In this document: positions 45,956 to 58,447 of the stretch, in pieces
Numbering within the stretch: position 1 is the stretch's first letter
Layout: each line of letters starts with the position of its first letter
Source of the DNA: Platerodrilus igneus
Taxonomy: Eukaryota; Arthropoda; Insecta; Coleoptera; Lycidae
Assembly: GCA_036346225.1 (NCBI GenBank)
Contig: JARFIW010001453.1
Coordinates: forward strand, 805,779 to 869,778
Direction: 5' to 3'
Length of the DNA stretch: 64,000 nt
Translations under genes and position numbers: made by a program
Notes under the pieces: model-generated
Databases searched by the model: none
What the model was told of the DNA's origin: nothing
What the model saw: only the letters and a program-made list of their open reading frames with translations

Positions 45956-47814
45956 TGTTACGATATTGGCGCCTAATTTTTACGATCACTTACCTGCTGA
46001 TCATCTTGTCTATGTGCCTCTAAAAATTCTACAATAATTTTAAAAACAGCACAATAAAATTTATGCCCCGACTAGCTCAGTTATGCCCTGCACAGAGTGA
46101 AAGACGATATGATAACAAAGAATATTTACCTTCTTTCCTGTAACACTTCATGTATAGCTAAGAAATATGTACAATTTCCAATTCTACGACCTTCGTACTG
46201 TCATGTTATTTAAGAACTTTTGAATCAAAATTAGAATAAATATTGAATTTGTTTATTACCATAAGTTATAACCCTTTTTAAGCAATTAAAGCCAGCAAAA
46301 ATTATTATGTATTATATTGAATGTTTCGTTGAACGTTCAATTAACCTCCCTTTCTTTTAACATATTTTATACGTATCACCAAATTTTTGATGACCCTTTA
46401 CACAAAATATCTAAGTACATGTAAGTTTCAAATATTCAAACTAAAACTTATACTATTAATTGAAAATTTAATTCTAACCTGGTATTCTTCCGATTGATTC
46501 CCACGGAAGTTTCCTCTTTCAAATCAGTTGCTAGTTTAGTGGTTGTAGACCCGCAGCTCTGCGTGCACCCCAATGCTCCGAACTGTTTTTCAGTAGCTTA
46601 ACGAGTGGCTTCGAATGAACGTGTTACTTATAGCTTTATTAGAGGTATTGAAGTATTAGTCTTGTTTTGAGGTATACATCCGTACTTGATTAGAGCATTG
46701 AAGTATTATTTTGAGTTTTACTTCCGTACTTACTTGGAGCATTAAAGTATAGTTTTGAGTGTTACTTCCGTATTTACTTGGAGCCCTAAATAATGAATTG
46801 TACAAATTTCGTTTATTACTAAGTAATTTTAGATTTACGTTCGTGCTTCGGTTGTAAAATGAATGTTTGTTATAAGTTTTGAGGCATTATATAAACAAGT
46901 CGTCTCACGTGCTGTATTGGTTGACCGTCCGCTATCTTGTTATTCTGCCATGGCAGAGGCATTGCACTGCTCTATCATGCAGCCGGTTGGGTTTTACTTC
47001 GAGTTGCTTACTTTATGCATTGCTCAGACGCTCCAAAAATAACGTAGACAATAAGCTTTATATTATGGATTTCGTTAGCCACTGGTACTTTGTGTCTTTT
47101 AACATCACGTAGTTATAATTTTGTACAAGAACTTTTAAATATTAACCTTTAATTCTGCACGTACATCCAAAATTATAATTTCCATACTTTGTTTTCCTAT
47201 GTTGGGTTTCTTTTAAATGTGGCGATGTACATTTTAAACATCACGTAGGCTTTTGCATCAATATTTATACCTTATTGCGTTATGGAATATGCTTGTTAAT
47301 CAAAGGTTTGATTATTGCAAACCGGTACAAATTATATGCATTTTATTGATTTTCATTGTTCACGCAAATGCGTCGAGTTTGAAGAGATTTGTTTCACGTC
47401 TAAATATGCATAGTTTGTATTTATTGGGAGTTTACGATTGCTTTAAATGTTTCTAAAATGAATTGGGTTGCGCCCAGAATAATTTGTTCTACAGAATGAA
47501 CTTCCTTTTATATTATACTCGGTGATTTGTATTTGCTTTGGCACTTGAGAATGTTTTTAAATGTTTAGAAATGTATTGAATAACTTCCAAAGTTATTTAT
47601 TTTGATTAATGTTAATACAGAATGAGCTTCCTTTTATTAATTGTGGCTAGTTATTGATCTTATACAGGATCCTTTCTATTTGCTTTGTGCCTAATGAACG
47701 AATTATGTACTTTTTATGATTTAAATGTTCGGTTTTCTTGATTTCTATGTTGTTTACATACAATATATCTCCCTTGTGACCTTATAAACTCTTAAATAAC
47801 CCTATTATCATAGC

Positions 47815-47817
<3 letters not shown>
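45944..47817 (-). mobile_element. LTR-like block Y2
   Basis: Bounded by (TA)n tracts on both sides. It shares ordered words with 11911-13518 (CGACTAGCTCA, AAAGCCAGCAAAAAT, GAACGTTC, TTTTGATGACCCTTTACA, and TATTATCATAGCA at the right end) and with 6600-6760. Near its left end ATTGGCGCC recalls a PBS core. A loose triplicate at 46660-46780 has GAGCATTGAAGTATTATTTTGAG and TACTTCCGTACTTACTTGGAG. There is no pol or gag. Assignment as an LTR in minus orientation is an inference. Confidence 0.45.

Positions 47818-47854
<37 letters not shown>
47818..47854. repeat. (TA)n microsatellite between blocks Y2 and X2
   Basis: About 37 bp; LTR-like blocks abut it on both sides. Confidence 0.95.
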
Positions 47855-47859
<5 letters not shown>

Positions 47860-49959
47860 GTGAGGTTATTCCGGAACGTCTCTGGAATCATGCCCCATCG
47901 TTGGGATTATATAATTCTGACATGTTTAGCTCGAATCTTGCCCTCGGCTGCTCCTAATAATTCCCCTTACCGAATTTTCTAAATAATATTATTGACACCT
48001 AACTGTTACATCCAAAAACTTCTTCACAATGTCCTCATGCTGAAACCTAAATAGACATTCGCCCCAATCACACATTCAAAATAACTCAATTGACCAAATA
48101 TATCATACTCTATTTACATTAGATACTTTTTAAAACACCATTCCTTTAGGTACATCCATAAAGTTCAATAATTTTATAATAATAATCATGCAAATTGATA
48201 ACCTTTTAAACACATATATTTTGATTTAAAGTAAGAGGCGTTCCTCATCCCTTACGTTACCCTTTTGTCTTAGCATGAGCTCATAATAAAACTCTACAAC
48301 TGTGCATATAAATTTCCTGCACTACCAGATATCAATAAGCCCTCTATACCTCTTTACAACATTTGGTTATCTGTAAATACATTAATTATTTTCAAAGATC
48401 AATTTTCTTTTAAAGTCCCATAAATATCTGTTCATAAAATATCAAATTATAATAAAACACATCAAATTCAAATCCAAATAATCACAAACACCATAAAAAT
48501 ATTCACCATTCAATGTTCTATTCTATCGCATACCTGGTTTTTATCTTCTAAGTGTGCTCCTCCATTTAGCTCTTTGAAGATGCTGTAGTCTAGTAGCTAT
48601 CCAGCCCATCAGCTAACTCCCTGGTTCAATTACCATGTCCGCCATGCATACCGCTGTTTACAATTTCCACTCCAAAACTTCCAATCTCCAAACTTAACTT
48701 TTATTATTCAAACATCGCTTTTCTGTATCATCCAAACACTTTCAAACTTTAATTTTTGTGCATTCCAATACCAATCTTAACAAGCTTTGTACCTACGTAC
48801 CACTTTAACGTTTTACCACAAAGATGCGTTTAGCTTCTACATAAAATTTTATTAACTTGCACTAGTTCACTTGACATTAACTATTATCACCAATGCTGGA
48901 TGAAATCAGAACGAAAAGGCAAGAGCAAAAGAGATTCCGACCCCTCTCTGCCAGTGATTATATAAGTAAGATTTGCCCCCCCCCCTGTTTTAAATTGGCA
49001 CGTACACTTGTATACCCGCTTCTGCAATTCTGGAAAATTGTTTTCCAACCGTCTTGCATTTAAGCGAAAAAGCTTTAACGTATCTCGGATTCTTGTAAAT
49101 TTTTATAACGATTATAACAATACTCTGTAAACCGCTTCAAACTGTCACTCCGTTGTTCGAATTTAGTCTCTACATCTTTATTTGTCAACGCCTCCAACTT
49201 GAACAAATATCTCTCTTCTCCCTTGTACCGATAGCATTATTTCACACATACGCTTCCACCAGCCGAATCTCTGCCCCTCTTGTACAATTCACATCAATCA
49301 CCTTGCTTGGCTCCATTTTCCCACTTTCTAACAGACTCGTGTTTGCTTTTAAATATCCTTGAAATTATCGATTTTATTTAGGTCTCCTTGCTATACTTCT
49401 TTCAAGATTAAGTATATGCATCCCTTTTGTACCCAATACACTATTCTATCTTGGTCTTTTTGTTGGCTCCTTGCTATACTACCGCCAAGATTGAAATCGA
49501 TATTTTAACTACAAAACCGCGTCTACATTAATCCCAACCGTTGTTCTTTTCCAATAACCAACCCATTAAAGTTTGTTTGTTGCCAAGTTTATTAAAAACT
49601 ATTATCTCCCCTCGTTATTTTGTTTAAACATGTCGGATTTTATGTTTGAGATCAGAAATGTTACTTTAACACCACGCTTTTAGACTTTCATATAATCCCT
49701 ACAAATTTTAAAGACGTTAAGAAAATTTTATCCCCATTATTATTTATTCTGCTCTATGTTTATACAAATATTATGTTACATAATCCATGGCTAAATTACA
49801 TTGATCCTACATTATTATACACTTCTAAGTTTAAAAAAATAATTTGTTAAAAATATTCCCACTCCCTAATTAAATAAATTTGTCTTCCCTTATTCAAAAG
49901 CTCTCAACCTATGAGTTCACGTGTGCCCTTGTATAACCCAATGACTCTTTAATTACACG

Positions 49960-49961
<2 letters not shown>
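47855..49961 (-). mobile_element. LTR-like block X2 (inverted relative to X1)
   Basis: The reverse complement follows X1 (9375-11420) in order, from CGTGTAATTAAAG at the (TA)n tract, through the G-run and TATATAATCA...AGAGAGGGGTC (48940-48995), to GAGCTCATG, GGGTAACGTAAGG and GGAGCAGCCGAGG. It lacks the long PBS-like cluster seen at 11.34 kb, keeping perhaps one unit (CCCCATCGTTGGGATTATA near 47892). ORFs inside (49153-49362) are unrecognised. Confidence 0.5.

Positions 49962-49994
<33 letters not shown>
49962..49994. repeat. (TA)n tract at left edge of ribozyme array
   Basis: About 33 bp of TA between block X2 and the ribozyme array. The array starts TATAGATATATAAAGTAG. Confidence 0.95.
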
Positions 49995-50000
<6 letters not shown>

Positions 50001-50058
50001 GATATATAAAGTAGAAATGAATTATTGGCAAGTGACTCAAATTCAGCCACGAGGGCAT

Positions 50059-50101
50059 CCTGTCGACGCGTTTCGCCCTAATTGGGGCTCGTCAGGACAG
50101 G
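50059..50101 (-). ncRNA. Type I hammerhead ribozyme motif (unit 1)
   Basis: On the minus strand: stem I strand CCUGUC, core CUGACGA, stem II GCCC/GGGC with loop CAAUUA, core GAAA, minimal stem III A-C-G/C-G-U, cleavage triplet GUC, then GACAGG closing stem I (6 bp, 7 with the flanking U-A). The fourth core position is free in the consensus (CUGANGA), so CUGACGA is allowed. Confidence 0.85.
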
Positions 50102-52764
50102 AGTAGCAAAGTTGTAATATTTAATACAGACACCTTATGGGAAGTACAGCATCACCTAGCTCACAATTTGTGTCTTCGTGTCGTTTTACCTGACATCGCA
50201 GGTTGTACCAACAGTCGGCACGGAGGAGATCCGACTCAACTGCCTTTTTCCATAGCCAAAAGTTATAATTTAAAAAAAAAGTACGATTAATGAGTCTTAA
50301 ATTAATATAAAATAGAAATGAATTATTGGCAAGTGACTCAAATTCAGCCACGAGGGCATCCTGTCGACGCGTTTCGCTTTAATTGGGGCTCATAAGGACA
50401 GGAGTAGCAAAGTTGTAATATTTATACAGACACCTTATGGGAAGTACAACATCACCTAGCTCACAATTTGTGTTTTCGTGTCGTTTTACCTGACATCGCA
50501 GGTTGTACCAACAGTCAGCACGGAGGAGATACGACTCAACTGCCTTTTTCCATAGCCAAAAGTTATAATTTTCAAAAAAAGTACGATTAATGAGTCTTAA
50601 ATTAATATAAAGTAGAAATGAATTATTGGCAAGTGACTCAAATTCAGCCACGAGGGCATTCTGTCGACGCATTTCGCCCTAATTGGGGCTCATCAGGACA
50701 GGAGTAGCAAAGTTGTAATATTTAATACAGACACCTTATGGCAAGTACAACATCGCCTAGCTCACAATTTGTGTCTTCGTGTCGTTTTACCTGACATCGC
50801 AGGTTGTACCAACAGTCGGCACGGAGGAGATCCGACTCAACTGCCTTTTTCCATAGCCAAAAGTTATAATTTTCAAAAAAAGTACGATTAATGAGTCTTA
50901 AATTAATATAAAATAGAAATGAATTATTGGCAAGTGACTCAAATTAAGCCACAAGGGCATCCTGCCGACGCGTTTCGCTTTAATTGGGGCTCATAAGGAC
51001 AGGAGTAGCAAAGTTGTAATATTTAATACAGACACCATATGGGAAGTACAACATCACCTAGCTCACAATTTGTGTTTTCGTGTCGTTTTACCTGACATCG
51101 CAGGTTGTACCAACAGTCAGCACGGAGGAGATCCGACTCAACTGACTTTTTCCATAACCAAAAGTTATAATTTAAAAAAAAAGTACGATTAATGAGTCTT
51201 AAATTAGTATAAAATGGAAATGAATTATTGGCAAGTGACTCAAACTCAGCCACGAAGGCATCCTGTCGACGCGTTTCGCTTTAATTGGGGCTCATCAGGA
51301 CAGGAATAGCAAAGCTGTAATATTTAATACAGACACCTTATGGGAAGTACAACATCACCTAGCTCACAATTTGTGTTTTCGTGTCGTTTTACCTGACATC
51401 GCAGGTTGTACCAACAGTCGGCACGGAGGAGATCCGACTCAACTGCCTTTTTCCATAGCCAAAAGTTATAATTTTCAAAAAAAGTACGATTAATGAGTCT
51501 TAAATTAATATAAAGTAGAAATGAATTATTGGCAAGTGACTCAAATTCAGCCACGAAGGCATTCTGTCGACGCATTTCGCCCTAATTGGGGCTCATCAGG
51601 ACAGGAGTAGCAAAGTTGTAATATTTAATACAGACACCTTATGGCAAGTACAACATCGCCTAGCTCACAATTTGTGTCTTCGTGTCGTTTTACCTGACAT
51701 CGCAGGTTGTACCAACAGTCGGCACGGAGGAGATCCGACTCAACTGCCTTTTTCCATAGCCAAAAGTTATAATTTTCAAAAAAAGTACGATTAATGAGTC
51801 TTAAATTAATATAAAGTAGAAATGAATTATTGGCAAGTGACTCAAATTCAGCCACGAAGGCATTCTGTCGACGCATTTCGCCCTAATTGGGGCTCATCAG
51901 GACAGGAGTAGCAAAGTTGTAATATTTAATACAGACACCTTATGGCAAGTACAACATCGCCTAGCTCACAATTTGTGTCTTCGTGTCGTTTTACCTGACA
52001 TCGCAGGTTGTACCAACAGTCAGCACGGAGGAGATCCGACTCAACTGACTTTTTCCATAACCAAAAGTTATAATTTAAAAAAAAAGTACGATTAATGAGT
52101 CTTAAATTAGTATAAAATGGAAATGAATTATTGGCAAGTGACTCAAACTCAGCCACGAAGGCATCCTGTCGACGCGTTTCGCTTTAATTGGGGCTCATCA
52201 GGACAGGAATAGCAAAGCTGTAATATTTAATACAGACACCTTATGGGAAGTACAACATCACCTAGCTCACAATTTGTGTTTTCGTGTCGTTTTACCTGAC
52301 ATCGCAGGTTGTACCAACAGTCGGCACGGAGGAGATCCGACTCAACTGCCTTTTTCCATAGCCAAAAGTTATAATTTAAAAAAAAAGTAGGATTAATGAG
52401 TCTCAAATTAATATAAAGTAGAAATGAATTATTGGCAAGTGACTCAAATTCAGCCACGAGGGCATCCTGTCGACGCGTTTCGCCCTAATTGGAGCTCATC
52501 AGGACAGGAGTAGCAAAGTTGTAATATTGAATACAGACACCTTATGGGAAGTACAGCATCACTTAGCTCACAATTTGTGTCTTCGTGTCGTTTTACCTGA
52601 CATCGCAGGTTGTACCAACAGTGGCACGAGGAGATCCGACTCAACTGCCTTTTTCCATAGCCAAAAGTTATAATTTTCAAAAAGTACGATTAATGAGTCT
52701 TAAATTAATATAAAGTAGAAATGAATTATTGGCAAGTGACTCAAATTCAGCCACGAAGGGCATT

Positions 52765-52806
52765 CTGTCGACGCGTTTCGCCCTAATTGGGGCTCATCAG
52801 GACAGG
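52765..52806 (-). ncRNA. Type I hammerhead ribozyme motif, intact core (unit 10)
   Basis: CUGAUGA, GCCC/GGGC stem II, GAAA, ACGCGUC and stem I CUGUC/GACAG are all present. Units 13 (53666-53707), 17 (54866-54907) and 21 (56053-56094) are the same over the motif. Confidence 0.85.
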
Positions 52807-53665
52807 AGTAGCAAAGTTGTAATATTTAATACAGACACCTTATGGGAAGTACAACATCACCTAGCTCACAATTTGTGTTTTCGTGTCGTTTTACCTGACA
52901 TCGCAGGTTGTACCAACAGTCAGCACGGAGGAGATCCGACTCAACTGACTTTTTCCATAACCAAAAGTTATAATTTAAAAAAAAAGTACGATTAATGAGT
53001 CTTAAATTAGTATAAAATGGAAATGAATTATTGGCAAGTGACTCAAACTCAGCCACGAAGGCATCCTGTCGACGCGTTTCGCTTTAATTGGGGCTCATCA
53101 GGACAGGAATAGCAAAGCTGTAATATTTAATACAGACACCTTATGGGAAGTACAACATCACCTAGCTCACAATTTGTGTTTTCGTGTCGTTTTACCTGAC
53201 ATCGCAGGTTGTACCAACAGTCGGCACGGAGGAGATCCGACTCAACTGCCTTTTTCCATAGCCAAAAGTTATAATTTAAAAAAAAAGTAGGATTAATGAG
53301 TCTCAAATTAATATAAAGTAGAAATGAATTATTGGCAAGTGACTCAAATTCAGCCACGAGGGCATCCTGTCGACGCGTTTCGCCCTAATTGGAGCTCATC
53401 AGGACAGGAGTAGCAAAGTTGTAATATTGAATACAGACACCTTATGGGAAGTACAGCATCACTTAGCTCACAATTTGTGTCTTCGTGTCGTTTTACCTGA
53501 CATCGCAGGTTGTACCAACAGTTGGCACAGAGGAGATCCGACTCAACTGCCTTTTTCCATAGCCAAAAGTTATAATTTTAAAAAAGTAGGATTAATGAGT
53601 CTTAAATTAATATAAAGTAGAAATGGATTATTGGTAAGTGACTCAAATTCAGCCACGAGGGCATT

Positions 53666-53707
53666 CTGTCGACGCGTTTCGCCCTAATTGGGGCTCATCA
53701 GGACAGG
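53666..53707 (-). ncRNA. Type I hammerhead ribozyme motif, intact core (unit 13)
   Basis: Identical to unit 10 over all conserved positions. Confidence 0.85.
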
Positions 53708-54865
53708 AGTAGCAAAGTTGTAATATTTAATACAGACACCTTATGGGAAGTACGGCATCACCTAGCTCACAATTTGTGTCTTCGTGTCGTTTTACCTGAC
53801 ATCGCAAGTTGTACCAACAGTCGGCACAGAGGAGATCCGACTCAACTGCCTTTTTCCATAGCCAAAAGTTATAATTTTAAAAAAAGTAGGATTAATGAGT
53901 CTTAAATTAATATAAAGTAGAAATGAATTATTGGCAAGTGACTCAAATTCAGCCACGAGGGCATTCTGTCGACGCATTTCGCCCTAATTGGGGCTCATCA
54001 GGACAGGAGTAGCAAAGTTGTAATATTTAATACAGACACCTTATGGGAAGTACAACATCACCTAGCTCACAATTTGTGTCTTCGTGTCGTTTTACCTGAC
54101 ATCGCAGGTTGTACCAACAGTCGGCACGGAGGAGATCCGACTCAACTGCCTTTTTCCATAGCCAAAAGTTATAATTTTCAAAAAAAGTACGATTAATGAG
54201 TCTTAAATTAATATAAAATAGAAATGAATTATTGGCAAGTGACTCAAATTAAGCCACAAGGGCATCCTGCCGACGCGTTTCGCTTTAATTGGGGCTAATA
54301 AGGACAGGAGTAGCAAAGTTGTAATATTTAATACAGACACCTTATGGGAAGTACAACATCACCTAGCTCACAATTTGTGTTTTCGTGTCGTTTTACCTGA
54401 CATCGCAGGTTGTACCAACAGTCAGCACGGAGGAGATCCAACTCAACTGACTTTTTCCATAACCAAAAGTTATAATTTAAAAAAAAAGTACGATTAATGA
54501 GTCTTAAATTAGTATAAAATAGAAATGAATTATTGGCAAGTGACTCAAATTCAGCCACGAAGGCATCCTGTCGACGCGTTTCGCTTTAATTGGGGCTCAT
54601 CAGGACAGGAATAGCAAAGTTGTAATATTTAATACAGACACCTTATGGGAAGTACATCACCTAGCTCACAATTTGTGTTTTCGTGTCGTTTTACCTGACA
54701 TCGTAGGTTGTACCAACAGTCGGCACGGAGGAGATCCGACTCAACTGCCTTTTTCCATAGCTAAAAGTTATAATTTAAAAAAAAAGTAGGATTAATGAGT
54801 CTCAAATTAATATAAAGTAGAAATGAATTATTGGCAAGTGACTCAAATTCAGCCACGAGGGCATT

Positions 54866-54907
54866 CTGTCGACGCGTTTCGCCCTAATTGGGGCTCATCA
54901 GGACAGG
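54866..54907 (-). ncRNA. Type I hammerhead ribozyme motif, intact core (unit 17)
   Basis: Identical to unit 10 over all conserved positions. Confidence 0.85.
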
Positions 54908-56052
54908 AGTAGCAAAGTTGCAATATTTAATACAGACACCTTATGGGAAGTACAGCATCACCTAGCTCACAATTTGTGTCTTCGTGTCGTTTTACCTGAC
55001 ATCGCAAGTTGTACCAACAGTCGGCACGGAGGAGATCCGACTCAACTGCCTTTTTCCATAGCCAAAAGTTATAATTTAAAAAAAAAAGTACGAATAATGA
55101 GTCTTAAAATAATATAAAATAGAAATGAATTATTGGCAAGTGACTCAAATTCAGCCACGAGGGCATCCTGTCGACGCGTTTCGCTTTAATTGGGGCTCAT
55201 CAGGACAGGAGTAGCAAAGTTGTAATATTTAATACAGACGTGTCATGGGAAGTACAGCATCACCTAGCTCACAATTTGTGTCTTTGTGTTGTTTTACCTG
55301 ACATCGCAGGTTGTACCAACAGTCGGCACGGAGGAGATCCGACTCAACTGACTTTCTCCATAGCCAAAAGTTATAATTTAAAAAAAAAGGATTAATGAGT
55401 CTTAAATTAATATAAAGTAGAAATTAATTATTGGCAAGTGACTCAAATTAAACCACGAGGGCATCCTGTCGACGCGTTTCGCTTTAGTTGGGGCTCATAA
55501 GGACAGTAGTAGCAAAGTTGTAATATTTAATACAGACACCTTATGGGAAGTACAACATCACCTAGCTCACAATTTGTGTTTTCGTGTCGTTTTACCTGAC
55601 ATCGCAGGAGTCAGCACGGAGGAGATCCGACTCAACTGACTTTTTTCATAACCAAAAGTTATAATTTAAAAAAAAGTACGATTAATGAGTCTTAAATTAG
55701 TATAAAATAGAAATGAATTATTGGCAAGTGACTCAAATTCAGCCACGAAGGCATCCTGTCGACGCGTTTCGCTTTAATTGGGGCTCATCAGGACAGGAAT
55801 AGCAAAGTTGTAATATTTAATACAGACACCTTATGGGAAGTACATCACCTAGCTCACAATTTGTGTTTTCGTGTCGTTTTACCTGACATCGCAGGTTGTA
55901 CCAACAGTCGGCACAGAGGAGATCCGACTCAACTGCCTTTTTCCATAGCCAAAAGTTGTAATTTTAAAAAAAGTAGGATTAATGAGTCTTAAATTAATAT
56001 AAAGTAGAAATGAATTATTGGCAAGTGACTCAAATTCAGCCACGAGGGCATT

Positions 56053-56094
56053 CTGTCGACGCGTTTCGCCCTAATTGGGGCTCATCAGGACAGG
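56053..56094 (-). ncRNA. Type I hammerhead ribozyme motif, intact core (unit 21)
   Basis: Identical to unit 10 over all conserved positions. Confidence 0.85.
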
Positions 56095-57752
56095 AGTAGC
56101 AAAGTTGTAATATTTAATACAGACACCTTATGGGAAGTACGGCATCACCTAGCTCACAATTTGTGTCTTCGTGTCGTTTTACCTGACATCGCAAGTTGTA
56201 CCAACAGTCGGCACGGAGGAGATCCGACTCAACTGCCTTTTTCCATAGCCAAAAGTTATAATTTAAAAAAAAAAGTACGAGTAATGAGTCTTAAATTAAT
56301 ATAAAATAGAAATGAATTATTGGCAAGTGACTCAAGTTCAGCCACGAGGGCATCTTGTCGACGCGTTTCGCTTTAATTGGGGCTCATCAGGACAGGAGTA
56401 GCAAAGTTGTAATATTTAATACAGACGCATCATGGGAAGTACAGCATCACCTAGCTCACAATTTGTGTCTTTGTGTTGTTTTACCTGACATCGCAGGTTG
56501 TACCAACAGTCGGCACGGAGGAGATCCGACTCAACTGACTTTTTCCATAGCCAAAAGTTATATGTTAAAAAAAAAGGGATTAATGAGTCTTAAATTAATA
56601 TAAAGTAGAAATTAATTATTGGCAAGTGACTCAAATTAAACTACGAGGGCATCCTATCGACGCGTTTCGCCCTAATTGGGGCTCATCAGGGCAGGAGTAG
56701 CAAAGTTGTAATATTTAATACAGACACCTTATGGGAAGTACAGCATCACCTAGCTCACAATTTGTGTCATCGTGTCGTTTTAACTGACATCGCAGGTTGT
56801 ACCAACAGTCGGCACGGAGGAGATTCGATTCAACTGCCTTTTTCCATAGCCAAAAGTTATATTTTAAAAAAAAACTAGATCCGACTCAACTGCTTTTTTC
56901 CATAGCCAAAAGTTATAATTTAAAAAAAAAGTAGGATTAATGAGTCTTAAATTAATATAAAGTAGAAATGAATTATTGGCAAGTGACTCAAATTCAGCCA
57001 CGAGGGCATCCTGTCGCCGCGTTTCGCCCTAATTGGAGCTCATCAGGACAGGAGTAGCAAAACGACACGAAGACACGAAGGCACAAATTGTGAGCTAGGT
57101 GATGCTGTACTTCCCATAAGGTGTCTGTGTTAAATATTACAACTTTGCTACTCCTGTCCTGATGAGCCCCAATTAGAGCGAAACGCGTCGACAAGATGCC
57201 CTCGTGGTTAAATTTGAGTCACTTGCTAATAATTCCTTTTTACTTTGTATAAATTTAAAACTCATTAATCCAACTTTTTTTTAAATTATAGCTTTTGGCT
57301 ATGGAAAAAGGCAGTTGAGTCGGATCTCCTCCGTGCCGACTGTTGGTACAACCTGCGATATCAGGTAAAACGACACGAAGACACAAATTGTGAGCTAGGT
57401 GATGCTGTACTTCCCATAAGGTGTCTGTATTAAATATTACAACTTTGCTACTCCTGTCCTGATGAGCCCCAATTAGGGCAAAACGCGTCAACAGGATGCC
57501 CTCGTGGCTGAATTTGAGTCACTGGCCAATAATTCATTTCCACTTTATATTAATTTAAGACTCATTAATCCTCTTTTTTTTTAAATTATAACTTTTGGCT
57601 ATGGAAAAAGGCAGTTGAGTCGGATCTCCTCCGTGCCGACTGTTAGTACAACCTGCGATTTCAGGTAAAACAACACGAAGACACAAATTGTGAGCTAGGT
57701 GATGCTCTACTTCCCATAAGGTGTCTGTATTAAATATTACAACTTTGCTACT

Positions 57753-57795
57753 CCTGTCCTGATGAGCCCCAATTAGGGCGAAACGCGTCGACAGG
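57753..57795 (+). ncRNA. Type I hammerhead ribozyme motif, intact core (unit 27)
   Basis: CCUGUC, CUGAUGA, GCCC-CAAUUA-GGGC, GAAA, CGCGUC and GACAGG are all present in order. Stem III is the self-complementary ACGCGU without a loop, the form that in known short-stem hammerheads works best as a dimer. Confidence 0.88.
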
Positions 57796-58354
57796 ATGCC
57801 CTCGTGGCTGAATTTGAGTCACTTGCCAATAATTCATTTCTACTTTATATTAATTTAAGACTCATTAATCCTACTTTTTTTTTAAATTATAACTTTTGTC
57901 TATGGAAAAAGGCAGTTGAGTCGGATCTCCTCCGTGCCGACTGTTGGTACAACCTGCGATGTTAGGTAAAACGACACAAAGACACAAATTGTGAGCTAGG
58001 TGATGCTGTACTTCCCATAAGGAGTCTGTATTAAATATTACAACTTTGCTACTCCTGTCTTGATGAGCCCCAATTAAGGCGAAACGCGTCGACAGGATGC
58101 TCTCGTGGCTGAATTTGAGTCACTTGGCAATAATTCATTTCTACTTTATATTAATTTAAGACTCATTAGTCCTACTTTTTTTAAAAATTATAACTTTTGG
58201 CTATGGAAAAAGGCAGCTGAGTCGGATCTCCTTCTTGCCGACTATTGGTACAACCTTCGATGTCAGGTAAAACGACACAAAGACACAAATTGTGAGCTAG
58301 GTGATGTTGTACTTCCCATAAGGTGTTTGTATTAAATATTACAACTTTGCTATT

Positions 58355-58397
58355 CCTGTCCTGATGAGCCCCAATTAGGGCGAAACGCGTCGACAGG
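58355..58397 (+). ncRNA. Type I hammerhead ribozyme motif, intact core (unit 29)
   Basis: Same as unit 27 at all conserved positions. It is the last monomer before the (TA)n tract. Confidence 0.88.
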
Positions 58398-58447
58398 ATG
58401 CCCTCGTGGCTAAATTTGAGTCACTTGCCAATAATTCCTTTTTACTT

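Larger units (their letters stand above)
49995..57060 (-). repeat. Tandem array of about 301-bp hammerhead monomers, minus-oriented (24 units)
   Basis: The anchor TGTCGACGCGTTTCGC (or a one-base variant) recurs every 300-301 bp. Hammerhead motifs lie at 50059, 50360, 50661, 50961, 51262, 51564, 51865, 52165, 52466, 52765, 53065, 53366, 53666, 53966, 54266, 54567, 54866, 55167, 55465, 55755, 56053, 56354, 56653 and 57010 (left ends). Two subfamilies differ at the hammerhead stem II: GGGC type (TCGCCCTAATTGGGGCTC) and AAGC type (TCGCTTTAATTGGGGCTC). Runs of three monomers are themselves repeated at 900-902 bp (52165-52765 and 53065-53666). One unit is 290 bp (deletion near 55612) and one carries a partial duplication of about 56 bp (56875-56930). 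A 76-83 codon frame open in many units lacks an ATG in most and is not taken as coding. Confidence 0.95.

Noticed and set aside
50121..58335. 76-83 codon frame (AEFESLANNS...CELGDVVLPIRCLY) repeated in most ribozyme monomers as possible protein
   Set aside because: Most copies lack an ATG, many are broken, and the recurrence follows from repeat homogenisation. The composition shows no domain.
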